Source: a virus
DNA length: 45,026 nt
Reading direction: 5' to 3' (one strand)
Virus record (IMG/VR): IMGVR_UViG_3300025759_000171
Coordinates: 1-45,026 of that record
In this document: piece by piece, positions 34,666-41,851 of the stretch
How positions within the stretch are numbered: position 1 is the first letter of the stretch
Layout: the number at the start of each line of letters is the position of its first letter
Made by a program: the position numbers and the translations under genes
The notes under the pieces: generated by a model
The model's database searches: none
The model's input: only the letters and a program-made list of their open reading frames with translations
Told to the model about the DNA's origin: nothing

Positions 34666-35811
34666 ATGGCAAACACAAACATTGCAGAAGGTCATGAAAA
34701 GACCGCATCGTCCACATACCAAAATGATGGTCTTCGAGATACCGATGTCCTCGCCAGCCCTTCGTTGACCAACTTCGTTGAAAACGGATTGGGGAACGGA
34801 ATCATACCGATCACGCTAAACCGTTATGACGAAAGCAACAGAAACAATCCAATAAGTGGAAATGGTTGTGTTCGCCCCAACGGATCTTTGGGGGCTACAT
34901 CGGAATTGTATGTTGATGTTGGCGTTGCCCAACTCGATGGAATGTTTTACTCAATCGGCCATGCCTCAGTATTGGACATCGCCGCTGGAACCAATTATCA
35001 TTCATCATATCATGGGGCAGCGATTCCCAATGGATCGAATCCTGGCGACGAGGCAATTCTGCTGGTTTATGTTGAACCACGACTCCCTAACAACATTGGA
35101 TTTGTGTACGGGTCTTATGTGGATACTGCTACTGGATTGTATCCCAGTTCCCCAAGTGCAGAGTTGGTGAGGCAAAATACGATACTTGCTTCTGTTCGAG
35201 TTGGAAAAGGCGCAAGCGGCCCAGTCATTCATGCAATCGAAGACAAGAGGTCATTCATTAGACCAGGGCCAGTCCCTTTGTCAGCCATGGAGCATAGCAA
35301 TGGAGATAAATCTGGAATGAGAAATGACTTCGTTGCTGGAATCAATGCGGCAAATTTGCCCATCACCAATTTGGGTATGGTCTATGCCCGTGATCCTACT
35401 GGCCTCTTTCCGACTGTTCAAGGGCAAGGTCAAACGCACTTATTTTTCCAATCCGATCAGGGACTTGGATCTCATGCAGGGGGCGGTGGAGAATATCAAA
35501 TCACCCCTGTTCACAGAACGTCAAAAACCCCCCTCATTCCATATGTAGGGCCATTGAACCTTCCTTTTGGAACTGCCGCTCCTGGTGGCATTTTATTCAA
35601 ACCCCTCCTTAGCGAAGAGGACGGGGCAACTCATCTCACCACGGTTGATTGCTTCGGTGCTGGTGGTGAATCATTGGGGTCTTTGGCTGAAGTCATGCAC
35701 TACAACCTCAACGCAACTCATTTGATTTTGCCCGATCCAGCCTCGTTGCCTCCACCCTTAGATCAAACACAATTTGCGGTCATCACCTATGTCCACGCTT
35801 CTCATGCATGA
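34666..35811 (+). CDS. Tail fibre or baseplate protein
   Basis: 381 residues. Gly/Pro/Asn-rich strands with no recognised domain. N-terminal half: NGCVRPNGSLGATSELYVDV then L-D-G-M-F-Y-S, a pattern typical of baseplate/tail-fibre proteins that pass through an extended 'generic structural' region. The middle has VEPRLPNNIGFVYGSYVDT, a likely strand pair, and an EDKRSFIRPG segment often seen in tail proteins. It sits inside a run of small Cys/Lys-rich genes, away from the main tail-tip block. Structural role likely, exact part unknown. Confidence 0.62.
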   Translation: MANTNIAEGHEKTASSTYQNDGLRDTDVLASPSLTNFVENGLGNGIIPITLNRYDESNRNNPISGNGCVRPNGSLGATSELYVDVGVAQLDGMFYSIGHASVLDIAAGTNYHSSYHGAAIPNGSNPGDEAILLVYVEPRLPNNIGFVYGSYVDTATGLYPSSPSAELVRQNTILASVRVGKGASGPVIHAIEDKRSFIRPGPVPLSAMEHSNGDKSGMRNDFVAGINAANLPITNLGMVYARDPTGLFPTVQGQGQTHLFFQSDQGLGSHAGGGGEYQITPVHRTSKTPLIPYVGPLNLPFGTAAPGGILFKPLLSEEDGATHLTTVDCFGAGGESLGSLAEVMHYNLNATHLILPDPASLPPPLDQTQFAVITYVHASHA

Positions 35812-35822
35812 AGGTGATTGAA

Positions 35823-36029
35823 ATGGCAAGGGCATACCGAGACAAGGTTAGCCAAACGTGCGAAAAATGCAACGCAGATGTTCTTGCTATACGCATAAAC
35901 GGTTTCTATGCGGGAAGTCGAGACAGAATGTTCTTGTGGGAATGCCCTGTGTGTGAACACATATGGAAGAAGCCCGTGCCGCTGATTCAACCTATCCCTT
36001 CGATCAATGGGGGTTTGTTGAATGACTGA
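35823..36029 (+). CDS. Small zinc-ribbon protein
   Basis: 68 residues from ATG 35823, five bases after AGGTGA (35812-35817); ATG 35808 upstream is in frame but overlaps the previous stop and has no site. It is a zinc ribbon: C-x2-C in SQTCEKCNAD and C-x2-C in WECPVCEHIW, separated by a basic strand (AIRINGFYAGSRDRMFL). This looks like TFIIS/RPB9-style or transposase-style zinc ribbons, too short for a confident family. It is followed with an 8-base overlap by the basic protein at 36022. Could bind nucleic acid or a protein partner. Confidence 0.7.
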   Translation: MARAYRDKVSQTCEKCNADVLAIRINGFYAGSRDRMFLWECPVCEHIWKKPVPLIQPIPSINGGLLND

Positions 36030-36267
36030 GGCATTTGAAGCCGCATGGGATTCCATCGCCAAAGGTCGCTTTCGAGGCTACACCCAATCAAACATCGGTG
36101 ATCGACCGATGAGGCAAGGGAAAGCAAAGGCTTGGAGTCAAAGTCGAAAGGTCAAGCGTGGCCGTACTGCAAGACGGTACAGAAGAAACAAATCCAGAGG
36201 AACTGTCCGACCTGCCATGCGTAGGCAATTAGGCGCAGGTGGCAAAAGAGCCTCAACAAAGAGATGA
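36022..36267 (+). CDS. Small Arg/Lys-rich protein with N-terminal AWDS peptide
   Basis: 81 residues, overlapping the upstream stop by 8 bases, with a G-run (36009-36013) as binding site. It begins MTEAFEAAWDSIAKGRFRGY, the shared peptide type. The rest is strongly basic: QSRKVKRGRTARRYRRNKSR and RRQLGAGGKRASTKR, with hardly any acidic residue after position 30, so nucleic acid binding is likely. It resembles small DNA-condensing proteins only in charge. It directly precedes the methyltransferase, which carries a similar N-terminal peptide. Confidence 0.68.
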   Translation: MTEAFEAAWDSIAKGRFRGYTQSNIGDRPMRQGKAKAWSQSRKVKRGRTARRYRRNKSRGTVRPAMRRQLGAGGKRASTKR

Positions 36268-36272
36268 TTGAC

Positions 36273-37454
36273 ATGAGCAATGAGATCTTTGAGGAAGTCT
36301 TTGAGGCACTTCTCAAGGCAGCAGATCGGCTTAATTTTGCTGAACTCTTTGCAGGTTTGGGTGGCTCTCCCCTGATCGAGTTTTTGGGTGAAGGAGGATG
36401 GGGAGGAGCAGCAAAGAAACGAGGACACAATGTCCAAGCATATGAACTGGATCCATCATTGAAGCAAGGAGATCCAAATTATCACATTCGAGATGTCATG
36501 GACATGGATGCAGAGGAGATCATGGATGACTTCGATTGGGAAGGCATCGACGCTGGTGTCGCTTCCTTTCCCTGCAAAGCATTCACTACTGCATCAGGAA
36601 ACAAAGGATGGATTTGGGATAAAAGGTGGATGGATCAGTATTCCGATTTGACAGGAAAGGATTGGGATGACACAAAATCAACTGGTTGGCATTGGGATCG
36701 GGTCAAACCCTACTACAACAAGAACAGGGGGCAAGGATCTCAATTGGGCTTCTCAGGAAACGTTGCAGCATCAAGTCCAGATGCGTATGAGCGTGATGAG
36801 TTGGGGCGTTATTTGGATATGCAAGGCAAACCAATGATGACTCGAAGAGGAGGCAAACCTGTGCCGATGGGCGACGAACAGATTCAATCAGCCATTGATC
36901 GACGCAATTTGGGAATGGACTTGATGGGTCAATCTCGCAAGTTGTTTGAAGACTTGAAGGCTTTGAATCCTGATATGTACCAAGTGTTTGAGAATCCTGC
37001 GACAGGCAGGGCAAGGTATCTCAACGAGTTGTCCGACCTCCCAATGAAGACCATCGATGCGGCAGCGTATCGAGATCCAGCACATTCTTCCCTCTTCGGT
37101 TTGCCTCAAAATCAAAACCTGTTTGAGATGACGCCAGGTTCTTTACCTGCTTTGAAACCGACAGATCTGTTTGGGTATTTCCCTGAAACCTTTGTTCCAC
37201 GACCACGATTGCCTCGAAGTCTCGCAGGTAAGTTCTATGAAAAGGCTCCACGTGGATCGAAGTCAGGGATCCAAGGCGTAGGAGATTTACCAGCAAATTC
37301 CCTCTTCCCTGGAAGCCCAACCATTGACAAATTCCACTTGCGATCAGTCATACCCTACTGGCTTGGTCATGACTTTGTTCAATCAGTTGAACAGGCGCAG
37401 GGGATCAATCCTCAGTCGCCAGTCATATCGGACGTTCGATTGCCAATGGCTTGA
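36273..37454 (+). CDS. Phage-type cytosine-C5 DNA methyltransferase-like protein (virion side)
   Basis: 393 residues from ATG 36273, chosen because the protein then starts MSNEIFEEVFEALLKAADRL, like its neighbours; ATG 36264 is the alternative. Motif I FAELFAGLGG (22-31, SAM binding), an acidic strand end YELD (57-60), motif IV F-P-C101-K-A-F-T-T-A-S with the catalytic cysteine, motif VI F-E240-N-P, and a YRDPAHSSLFGLPQNQNLFE segment (266-285) near motif VIII, then KPTDLFG (295-301). This order matches phage 'ENP/KPTD' type methylases rather than classical Dcm. A Trp/Asp-rich stretch (113-160) is inserted after motif IV. It would methylate cytosine in DNA. It lies with late virion genes and converges on the early operon, overlapping the 37412 gene by 43 bases. 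Confidence 0.75.
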   Translation: MSNEIFEEVFEALLKAADRLNFAELFAGLGGSPLIEFLGEGGWGGAAKKRGHNVQAYELDPSLKQGDPNYHIRDVMDMDAEEIMDDFDWEGIDAGVASFPCKAFTTASGNKGWIWDKRWMDQYSDLTGKDWDDTKSTGWHWDRVKPYYNKNRGQGSQLGFSGNVAASSPDAYERDELGRYLDMQGKPMMTRRGGKPVPMGDEQIQSAIDRRNLGMDLMGQSRKLFEDLKALNPDMYQVFENPATGRARYLNELSDLPMKTIDAAAYRDPAHSSLFGLPQNQNLFEMTPGSLPALKPTDLFGYFPETFVPRPRLPRSLAGKFYEKAPRGSKSGIQGVGDLPANSLFPGSPTIDKFHLRSVIPYWLGHDFVQSVEQAQGINPQSPVISDVRLPMA

Positions 37455-38110
37455 ATTGGAATTCGGATTCGCTTATTCGTGCGATGATCTCGAACCATGA
37501 TCTCAGGGCGTCGAAATATCCGACAGGCTAACTCAGCACACCAAATCGTTTCGTTCTTCAATTTCTTGATGCCCTTTCTTCTTGCCCCCCAATGCCATGA
37601 TTGGATCATTTTCAAGTGAGTAAAGCCGATCATGTCGGCAGCATTCACCGAATTTTCACAGGCATTCCAAAATGCCAATTGAAACAGCCTAAACCTCTTT
37701 CCTCCTTCACCGCTATGTTCTTCGTATGCTTTGTACGATTCTTGGAGTAGGTCATAATAATCCACATTGAGATCACAATCGTCTGTCAAATTTATTTTGC
37801 TCTTGATCAAAGGAAGGCCAAATTTCTCCAGATCGTACCCCACCAAGAATTCGCCATGGATGTATTCTTTGAGACTCTCAAGGGGGAGGGGATTTGTTTT
37901 GCTCTTGTCTTCGAGGACATAGGCAACGTCCTCCTTTCCTTTATCGGAGAAGACATGAAAACGATCATTTTTCCACAACACGACAGCAGCCAAATCGAAC
38001 TTCGTCGGATCCGCATATCCAGTCGGTAAATCACTTGCATCCGTATCGGAAAAAATTGCAATAGGTATGATTTTTTGGTGTTCGAGAAATTTCTTGGTTT
38101 TATTTTTCAT
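37412..38110 (-). CDS. Degenerate DnaQ-like (RNase H-fold) protein
   Basis: 232 residues from ATG 38110, five bases after GGTGA (38120-38116); a TTG at 38122 would give four more residues. The exonuclease-like layout is FSDTDASD (motif I region, D-T-D for the usual D-x-E), EFLVGYDLEKFGLPLIKS (motif II, where N-x-x-F-D would be expected), a YYDLLQES helix, and ETIWCAELACRIF (where Y-C-x-x-D is expected). Thus the fold resembles a 3'-5' exonuclease of the DEDD group while several metal ligands are changed. It may be inactive or a divergent nuclease acting with the replication proteins upstream. Last gene of the minus-strand operon. Confidence 0.55.
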   Translation of the reverse strand: MKNKTKKFLEHQKIIPIAIFSDTDASDLPTGYADPTKFDLAAVVLWKNDRFHVFSDKGKEDVAYVLEDKSKTNPLPLESLKEYIHGEFLVGYDLEKFGLPLIKSKINLTDDCDLNVDYYDLLQESYKAYEEHSGEGGKRFRLFQLAFWNACENSVNAADMIGFTHLKMIQSWHWGARRKGIKKLKNETIWCAELACRIFRRPEIMVRDHRTNKRIRIPIQAIGNRTSDMTGD

Positions 38111-38115
38111 TCCAA

Positions 38116-39567
38116 TCACCAATTCAATGCGATAAATGCGTTTCTTCCATCCATCAGTCTATCGGCATCGGGCGATTCTGCCAACTTCTTCAATCGTCTT
38201 TCTGCTGTTTTGGTGCTGACTCCTTGATCGACAGCATACACCTTTTCGAGTTCCTTTTTCCCAACACACTCACGCTTTGATCTGGAATGAACCATCCTCT
38301 TGCACTTGCCGTAAGCAACCTTCCATTCGTGAAGAGAAGCATCTCGCTTTTTCTTTGCCTTGAAATCCTGCTTCTGCTCAAGCCAAATGATCAAATTGTG
38401 CATATTGTCGTAAATGATCTCAGTTGCCATCATGACATGATCCGCCGTGATGATTTTGGAACCCATCATTGTTGCAATGATGTTTGAAAAGGTGATGGTG
38501 TAATTTTCGATGTTTGGAATAAATGATGTCGCTGTTTCTTTGATGCTTGGATTGGCGATTGCGTTCACAAGATCATAATAATCGGCTGTTGCATTCAACA
38601 AAGCAGCATGGTATCCTTCCCCCACGTCGAAAAGGTCGTAGGCGTACTGGTTGGCGATGGTGTCTCTTTCGTTGTCCTCCATCTCATCCCATTCAGCCTC
38701 TTTCACCCCCGCTGCTTTGAGCAATCTGCTTTTGACCTCATCTCGACGATCAAGAATAAATTCAGCAAGTTGAGCATACCCCCATACCTTTTCTGGGACA
38801 GGGACATAGGCTCCAGAGATCCTATGCTCGCTCGTTGTTTGGCGCAGTTCATTGCTTACATCATTTTGATACAGAAACACACGCTGAAAGAATCCCTTTT
38901 CCAAGACGTGGTGCATAATGTCCTTTGGAGGGAATGTTGTCGCCCAAAGAGACACTCCTGAGACGATGTTGATCGGTGCGCCTTTCAAAACCTTTGAAAG
39001 ATCATTCGTAGCAGATCCAATAGGAGCCATTGCTTCTTGCAGGTACAGAATTTTCTCCGAAAAGTACGCCTTTCTGTCATCCAGCAAAACACTCCCCTCA
39101 TCGAAAAGAAGTGTTTTGTATCCGTTCAATAGACCCTTTGTGATAACATAATTGACCTTTCCAGTAGGCTTGCCGTTCTCGTCAACTTCAGGTTCAGCAT
39201 CGACGTGTCCAAGCAAACCTGCGTCGGAACCAGATGTGAATTTGGCGGTTTCGATTTCACACTCGATCAACAACTTCTTTGTAAATTCATACGCAGCCGA
39301 CTTGCCTGTCCTCGATTGTTGAATCCAAAACACATGGACTCTGGTGTCGAGGAACATCCCGTGAATTGGTACTCGAACATAAGGAGCAAGAACCTGACCA
39401 ACAACATAGAACAGAGATAGCATTCCTGCGTACTCGTTGAAAAACGAGACAGTATTGAATCGTTCAATGTATTCTCGAATAAATTTGCTTCCCTTGAAAG
39501 GAGACTTAACCAGAGTATAGTCGTCCCACTTGCGTTCTCCAGAGTCGCTTGATGGTTTCATGAGCAT
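38116..39567 (-). CDS. P-loop ATPase with C-terminal winged-helix-like domain, putative replicative helicase
   Basis: 483 residues from ATG 39567, six bases after GGTGA. Walker A is IQQSRTGKS (82-90) and Walker B is TLLFDEG (152-158) followed by S-V-L-L. A polar sensor-like strand VSGVSLWATT (202-211) and a GFFQRVFLY segment (225-233) with a likely arginine finger complete an AAA+/RecA-type core. The last 80 residues are basic with a helix-turn-helix-like VDQGVSTKTAERRLKKLAES. In archaeal and phage genomes such ATPases beside an archaeal primase serve as replicative helicases or origin-loading factors. It ends Trp-stop (TGG-TGA), giving the next binding site. The helicase role is inferred from context. 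Confidence 0.65.
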   Translation of the reverse strand: MLMKPSSDSGERKWDDYTLVKSPFKGSKFIREYIERFNTVSFFNEYAGMLSLFYVVGQVLAPYVRVPIHGMFLDTRVHVFWIQQSRTGKSAAYEFTKKLLIECEIETAKFTSGSDAGLLGHVDAEPEVDENGKPTGKVNYVITKGLLNGYKTLLFDEGSVLLDDRKAYFSEKILYLQEAMAPIGSATNDLSKVLKGAPINIVSGVSLWATTFPPKDIMHHVLEKGFFQRVFLYQNDVSNELRQTTSEHRISGAYVPVPEKVWGYAQLAEFILDRRDEVKSRLLKAAGVKEAEWDEMEDNERDTIANQYAYDLFDVGEGYHAALLNATADYYDLVNAIANPSIKETATSFIPNIENYTITFSNIIATMMGSKIITADHVMMATEIIYDNMHNLIIWLEQKQDFKAKKKRDASLHEWKVAYGKCKRMVHSRSKRECVGKKELEKVYAVDQGVSTKTAERRLKKLAESPDADRLMDGRNAFIALNW

Positions 39568-39604
39568 TTGATTTCACCTGTCGCAAAGTAAGCGAACGCG
39601 AGCG

Positions 39605-39613
39605 TCATATATC
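39605..39613 (-). promoter_or_regulatory. Candidate promoter (TATA-like) inside the replication operon
   Basis: On the minus strand, TTGATATATGACGC holds TATATGA about 42 bases before ATG 39567. A transcript starting about 25 bases downstream (near 39583) would have a short leader that exactly includes the GGTGA site (39578-39574). It lies in the 51-base gap between two minus-strand genes, the largest gap of that operon, which also holds a GC-rich CGCTCGCGTTCGC stretch. Confidence 0.4.
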
Positions 39614-39618
39614 AAGCC

Positions 39619-40329
39619 TCATGCTCTTGACATTTTGACACGCTCTTGTGGGACTTCCTCTTCACTTGTGATCGCACGAACAATTCGCTCGGCTCTCACT
39701 TTCCCAATCCCCTCCGTAGCCATCAATTCCTTTGCCGACAAAGAAGCAATCTCAAAGATCGACCCGTGTTCATCAAGCAATCTCTTTGCAATAGCAACGC
39801 TACAACCAGCGGATTGAAGAATATCGATTCTCATGTCCTCTGTGGCTGTCTTCCGAAGGAGTCGATAGGTCGATGACGATCCAAGCGTTCCGTGCTTCTC
39901 AAACCTCTTAGCAATGAAACGAGCAGCGAGGGAGGTTGTGTCGAAGGTAAGGATCGAGATGTCATAGTCAGTAGCAAACCTTGCTAACGACCCTGTAAAG
40001 GACGCAAAAGCACGTTGGAAGGGAATTTTCTTTCCTCCTCTTCGAGCAGATCCAACATACTTGTCTAAAGTGCCATGGATCACCAGGTATGCGTGATTGT
40101 AGTTGTCTTCCAGGTTTTGCAATTGTTTGTCCAAATGACCTGAGTAAAGGCTCTGCATATAATCTTGGATTGTTTTTGCTTCAATTCCAACATCTGCAAA
40201 CGAATAATCGGTAATCATTGTTTGTCTCATTTGGTGATTTAAATTGTTTTTGTCAAGGTACTTGATGATCAATTTTTCAAGACCAGATCTCTCTCGATTG
40301 TCAATGAAGAGAACGCGTTGATCGGACAT
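39619..40329 (-). CDS. ERCC4-type (XPF/Hef-like) nuclease with C-terminal HhH2 domain
   Basis: 236 residues. ERCC4 nuclease motifs: F-I-D10-N-R-E13 (motif I), D41-Y-S-F-A-D, E50-A-K52-T-I-Q-D56 (family consensus E-R-K-x-x-x-D, here with Ala for Arg), and SGHLDKQLQNL. A tandem helix-hairpin-helix is at about 175-225 (SAGCSVAIAKRLLDEHGS and MATEGIGKVRAERIVRAI). The archaeal relatives Hef and XPF cut branched DNA (flaps, forks, Holliday-like) and act in repair and recombination. Size is that of a stand-alone nuclease-HhH2 protein without the helicase half. SD GGAGGAGGA before ATG 40329, which overlaps the previous stop by one base. Confidence 0.82.
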   Translation of the reverse strand: MSDQRVLFIDNRERSGLEKLIIKYLDKNNLNHQMRQTMITDYSFADVGIEAKTIQDYMQSLYSGHLDKQLQNLEDNYNHAYLVIHGTLDKYVGSARRGGKKIPFQRAFASFTGSLARFATDYDISILTFDTTSLAARFIAKRFEKHGTLGSSSTYRLLRKTATEDMRIDILQSAGCSVAIAKRLLDEHGSIFEIASLSAKELMATEGIGKVRAERIVRAITSEEEVPQERVKMSRA

Positions 40330-40490
40330 TATTCCTCCTCCTCTTTTCTTTGATTAAACGCCTTTGCGTATGCCTTTCGACGTTGATCTCCACACTCCTC
40401 ACAGAGAATGTGATAAGAGACTTCGGACAGAACTGGTTTGTCGCAATTTGGAGCAGCACAGGGTACTGGATCTGGATTTTTATCATCCAT
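40329..40490 (-). CDS. Small zinc-finger protein of the replication operon
   Basis: 53 residues from ATG 40490, eight bases after AGGAGG. A 61-residue version from an upstream TTG would begin inside the previous gene. Cysteines: P-C-A-A-P-N-C (residues 10-15) and LCEECGDQRRKAYAKAF, giving a C-x4-C / C-x2-C zinc site, then a basic-acidic tail ending RKEEEE. It overlaps the upstream gene by 8 bases and shares one base with the next (TAATG). No family named; small zinc proteins of this kind accompany many viral replication modules. Confidence 0.62.
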   Translation of the reverse strand: MDDKNPDPVPCAAPNCDKPVLSEVSYHILCEECGDQRRKAYAKAFNQRKEEEE

Positions 40491-40737
40491 CAAGCATCCC
40501 TCCTGGTTGGGCAATTGATAGACTATTCAGTAAGTCGCAAACCAAATGCGCCCATTTAGGATCGAGGGTTAAAGCAACCATGTTCTCAAGTTGCATAATC
40601 TCACAATATCCAGTTGCAGGATTCACCTTAAATGACCAAGGGAGCATTTGAGGGGGCAACTCTTGATTATGATGCTGTTCAAGCATCTCCTGCGCTTTCT
40701 TTTTTCGTATCTCTTCGAGATTGTTTTCATCAGTCAT
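40483..40737 (-). CDS. Small protein of the replication operon, unknown function
   Basis: 84 residues from ATG 40737, five bases after GGTGA (40746-40742), which overlaps the primase stop TAG. The N-terminus is charged and helical (NNLEEIRKKKAQEMLEQHHN), slightly like the start of archaeal PDCD5-type proteins but too short to claim. The second half is WSFKVNPATGYCEIMQLENM, then L-D-P-K-W and a hydrophobic helix, a possible small mixed fold. It is translationally coupled to the primase and the zinc-finger gene, so a role in replication, for example as a primase accessory subunit, is possible. Confidence 0.62.
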   Translation of the reverse strand: MTDENNLEEIRKKKAQEMLEQHHNQELPPQMLPWSFKVNPATGYCEIMQLENMVALTLDPKWAHLVCDLLNSLSIAQPGGMLDG

Positions 40738-40746
40738 TCTTTTCAC

Positions 40747-41847
40747 CTATGATTTTGCGCCTTTTCCATCGTAGTAGGGGCATTTGCCAACACACATCCC
40801 CTCTGCGTAAATGGTTGGACAAGTAGGGGTTTTGTAGTATCGATCTGCGCCGTGGATCAAATACTTCATGGTTTCATTTGGATCATAGTCTGCCCACTTT
40901 AGGGATTTGATGAATTCGTGTGTCTTAGCAATCACTTCTTGATTCGGAATTTTGCTTTCTCTTGGCGGTCTTGCAAAATTCCGATGAAAATCCATGAGAT
41001 ACATCATCAAATACGAACGTGGTTTGTGAGGAGGGTTGCTCCCAACCTCACACGCTGCTTGCGACAGGCAAGGGAGCATTGGAATGTTGTTGATGTTGTC
41101 AATGTCAATTTCGATGTCCTCCATCTTGAATGTCTTTGTTTTATGATCGTACTGAGACTCGAAGAGTACCTGAGAATCTCGCTTCACAATTGTTATCATC
41201 ATTCCCCCTCCCTCAACCAACTTCATCCCAGGTCTGGCCTCTTGTGCTTGTTCCTCTATGTATCCCCATCCCTTTTCAAGATCAGCCACATCAACAGGGA
41301 TGCCCCATAACTGTCGCTTGAAATTGTATGTGTTTGGAATGCGGATGTGTCGATCTGGGCGAAAAGAAACCACAGGATCTAAGGTGAGTAGGTTGAATCT
41401 CTTGACCCATTGATTGATTTGCATTCGCCCAGAGAACAATAAGTCATTCATCTCAATTGGCTGTAAATCGTATTCTTGATCAAGTTTCACCCAAATGTGA
41501 AATCCCCCTCCCGTGAACCAAATTGCGTGTTGAATGGTTTTTCGCATCAACAATCTCGACATGAGTTCAACTTCCGAACAACACTTTTTTTGGGCATCCT
41601 CCAATGTCATTTCTTTCAATCGAACCGCTTGATCAGCATCAAAATCCATCACGAAATGAGGCACAATCGCTGTGCTATACTCGCAGCGGTTCCCCTTGGT
41701 TTTCAGTTCTCGAAAACCATAAACGGTGGTTGTCAAGTTGGCTTTACCATTTGTTGATTTGAGATAATGCTCCAATTGTTTCTTGTTGTGAATCACCTTA
41801 CGAGTCCTCATGTCGATTTCCCGTGGATAATGATCGAACAAAGCCAT
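40747..41847 (-). CDS. Archaeo-eukaryotic primase, PriS-like half fused to PriL-like Fe-S half
   Basis: 366 residues. Catalytic (PriS-like) part, about 1-225: V-M-D68-F-D70 is the metal-binding motif, TGGGFH117IW corresponds to S-x-H, and LDPVVSFRPDRHIRIPNTYN (156-175) to the third motif around D157. Second part, about 255-366: LPC260 then KPRSYLMMYLMDFHR, and PTC343PTIYAEGMC352VGKC356PYYDG, four cysteines spaced as in the iron-sulfur domain of PriL. The enzyme would synthesise primers for DNA replication. The single-chain PriS-PriL plan is known from some archaeal plasmids and viruses. GGTGA (41855-41851) overlaps the preceding methyltransferase stop. Good evidence for an archaeal replication system. 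Confidence 0.82.
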   Translation of the reverse strand: MALFDHYPREIDMRTRKVIHNKKQLEHYLKSTNGKANLTTTVYGFRELKTKGNRCEYSTAIVPHFVMDFDADQAVRLKEMTLEDAQKKCCSEVELMSRLLMRKTIQHAIWFTGGGFHIWVKLDQEYDLQPIEMNDLLFSGRMQINQWVKRFNLLTLDPVVSFRPDRHIRIPNTYNFKRQLWGIPVDVADLEKGWGYIEEQAQEARPGMKLVEGGGMMITIVKRDSQVLFESQYDHKTKTFKMEDIEIDIDNINNIPMLPCLSQAACEVGSNPPHKPRSYLMMYLMDFHRNFARPPRESKIPNQEVIAKTHEFIKSLKWADYDPNETMKYLIHGADRYYKTPTCPTIYAEGMCVGKCPYYDGKGAKS

Positions 41848-41851
41848 AATT

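Noticed and set aside
40680-40737. PDCD5 (archaeal DNA-binding protein) homologue
   Set aside because: Only the first charged helix resembles PDCD5; the remainder of the 84-residue protein does not, so the name is not supported.
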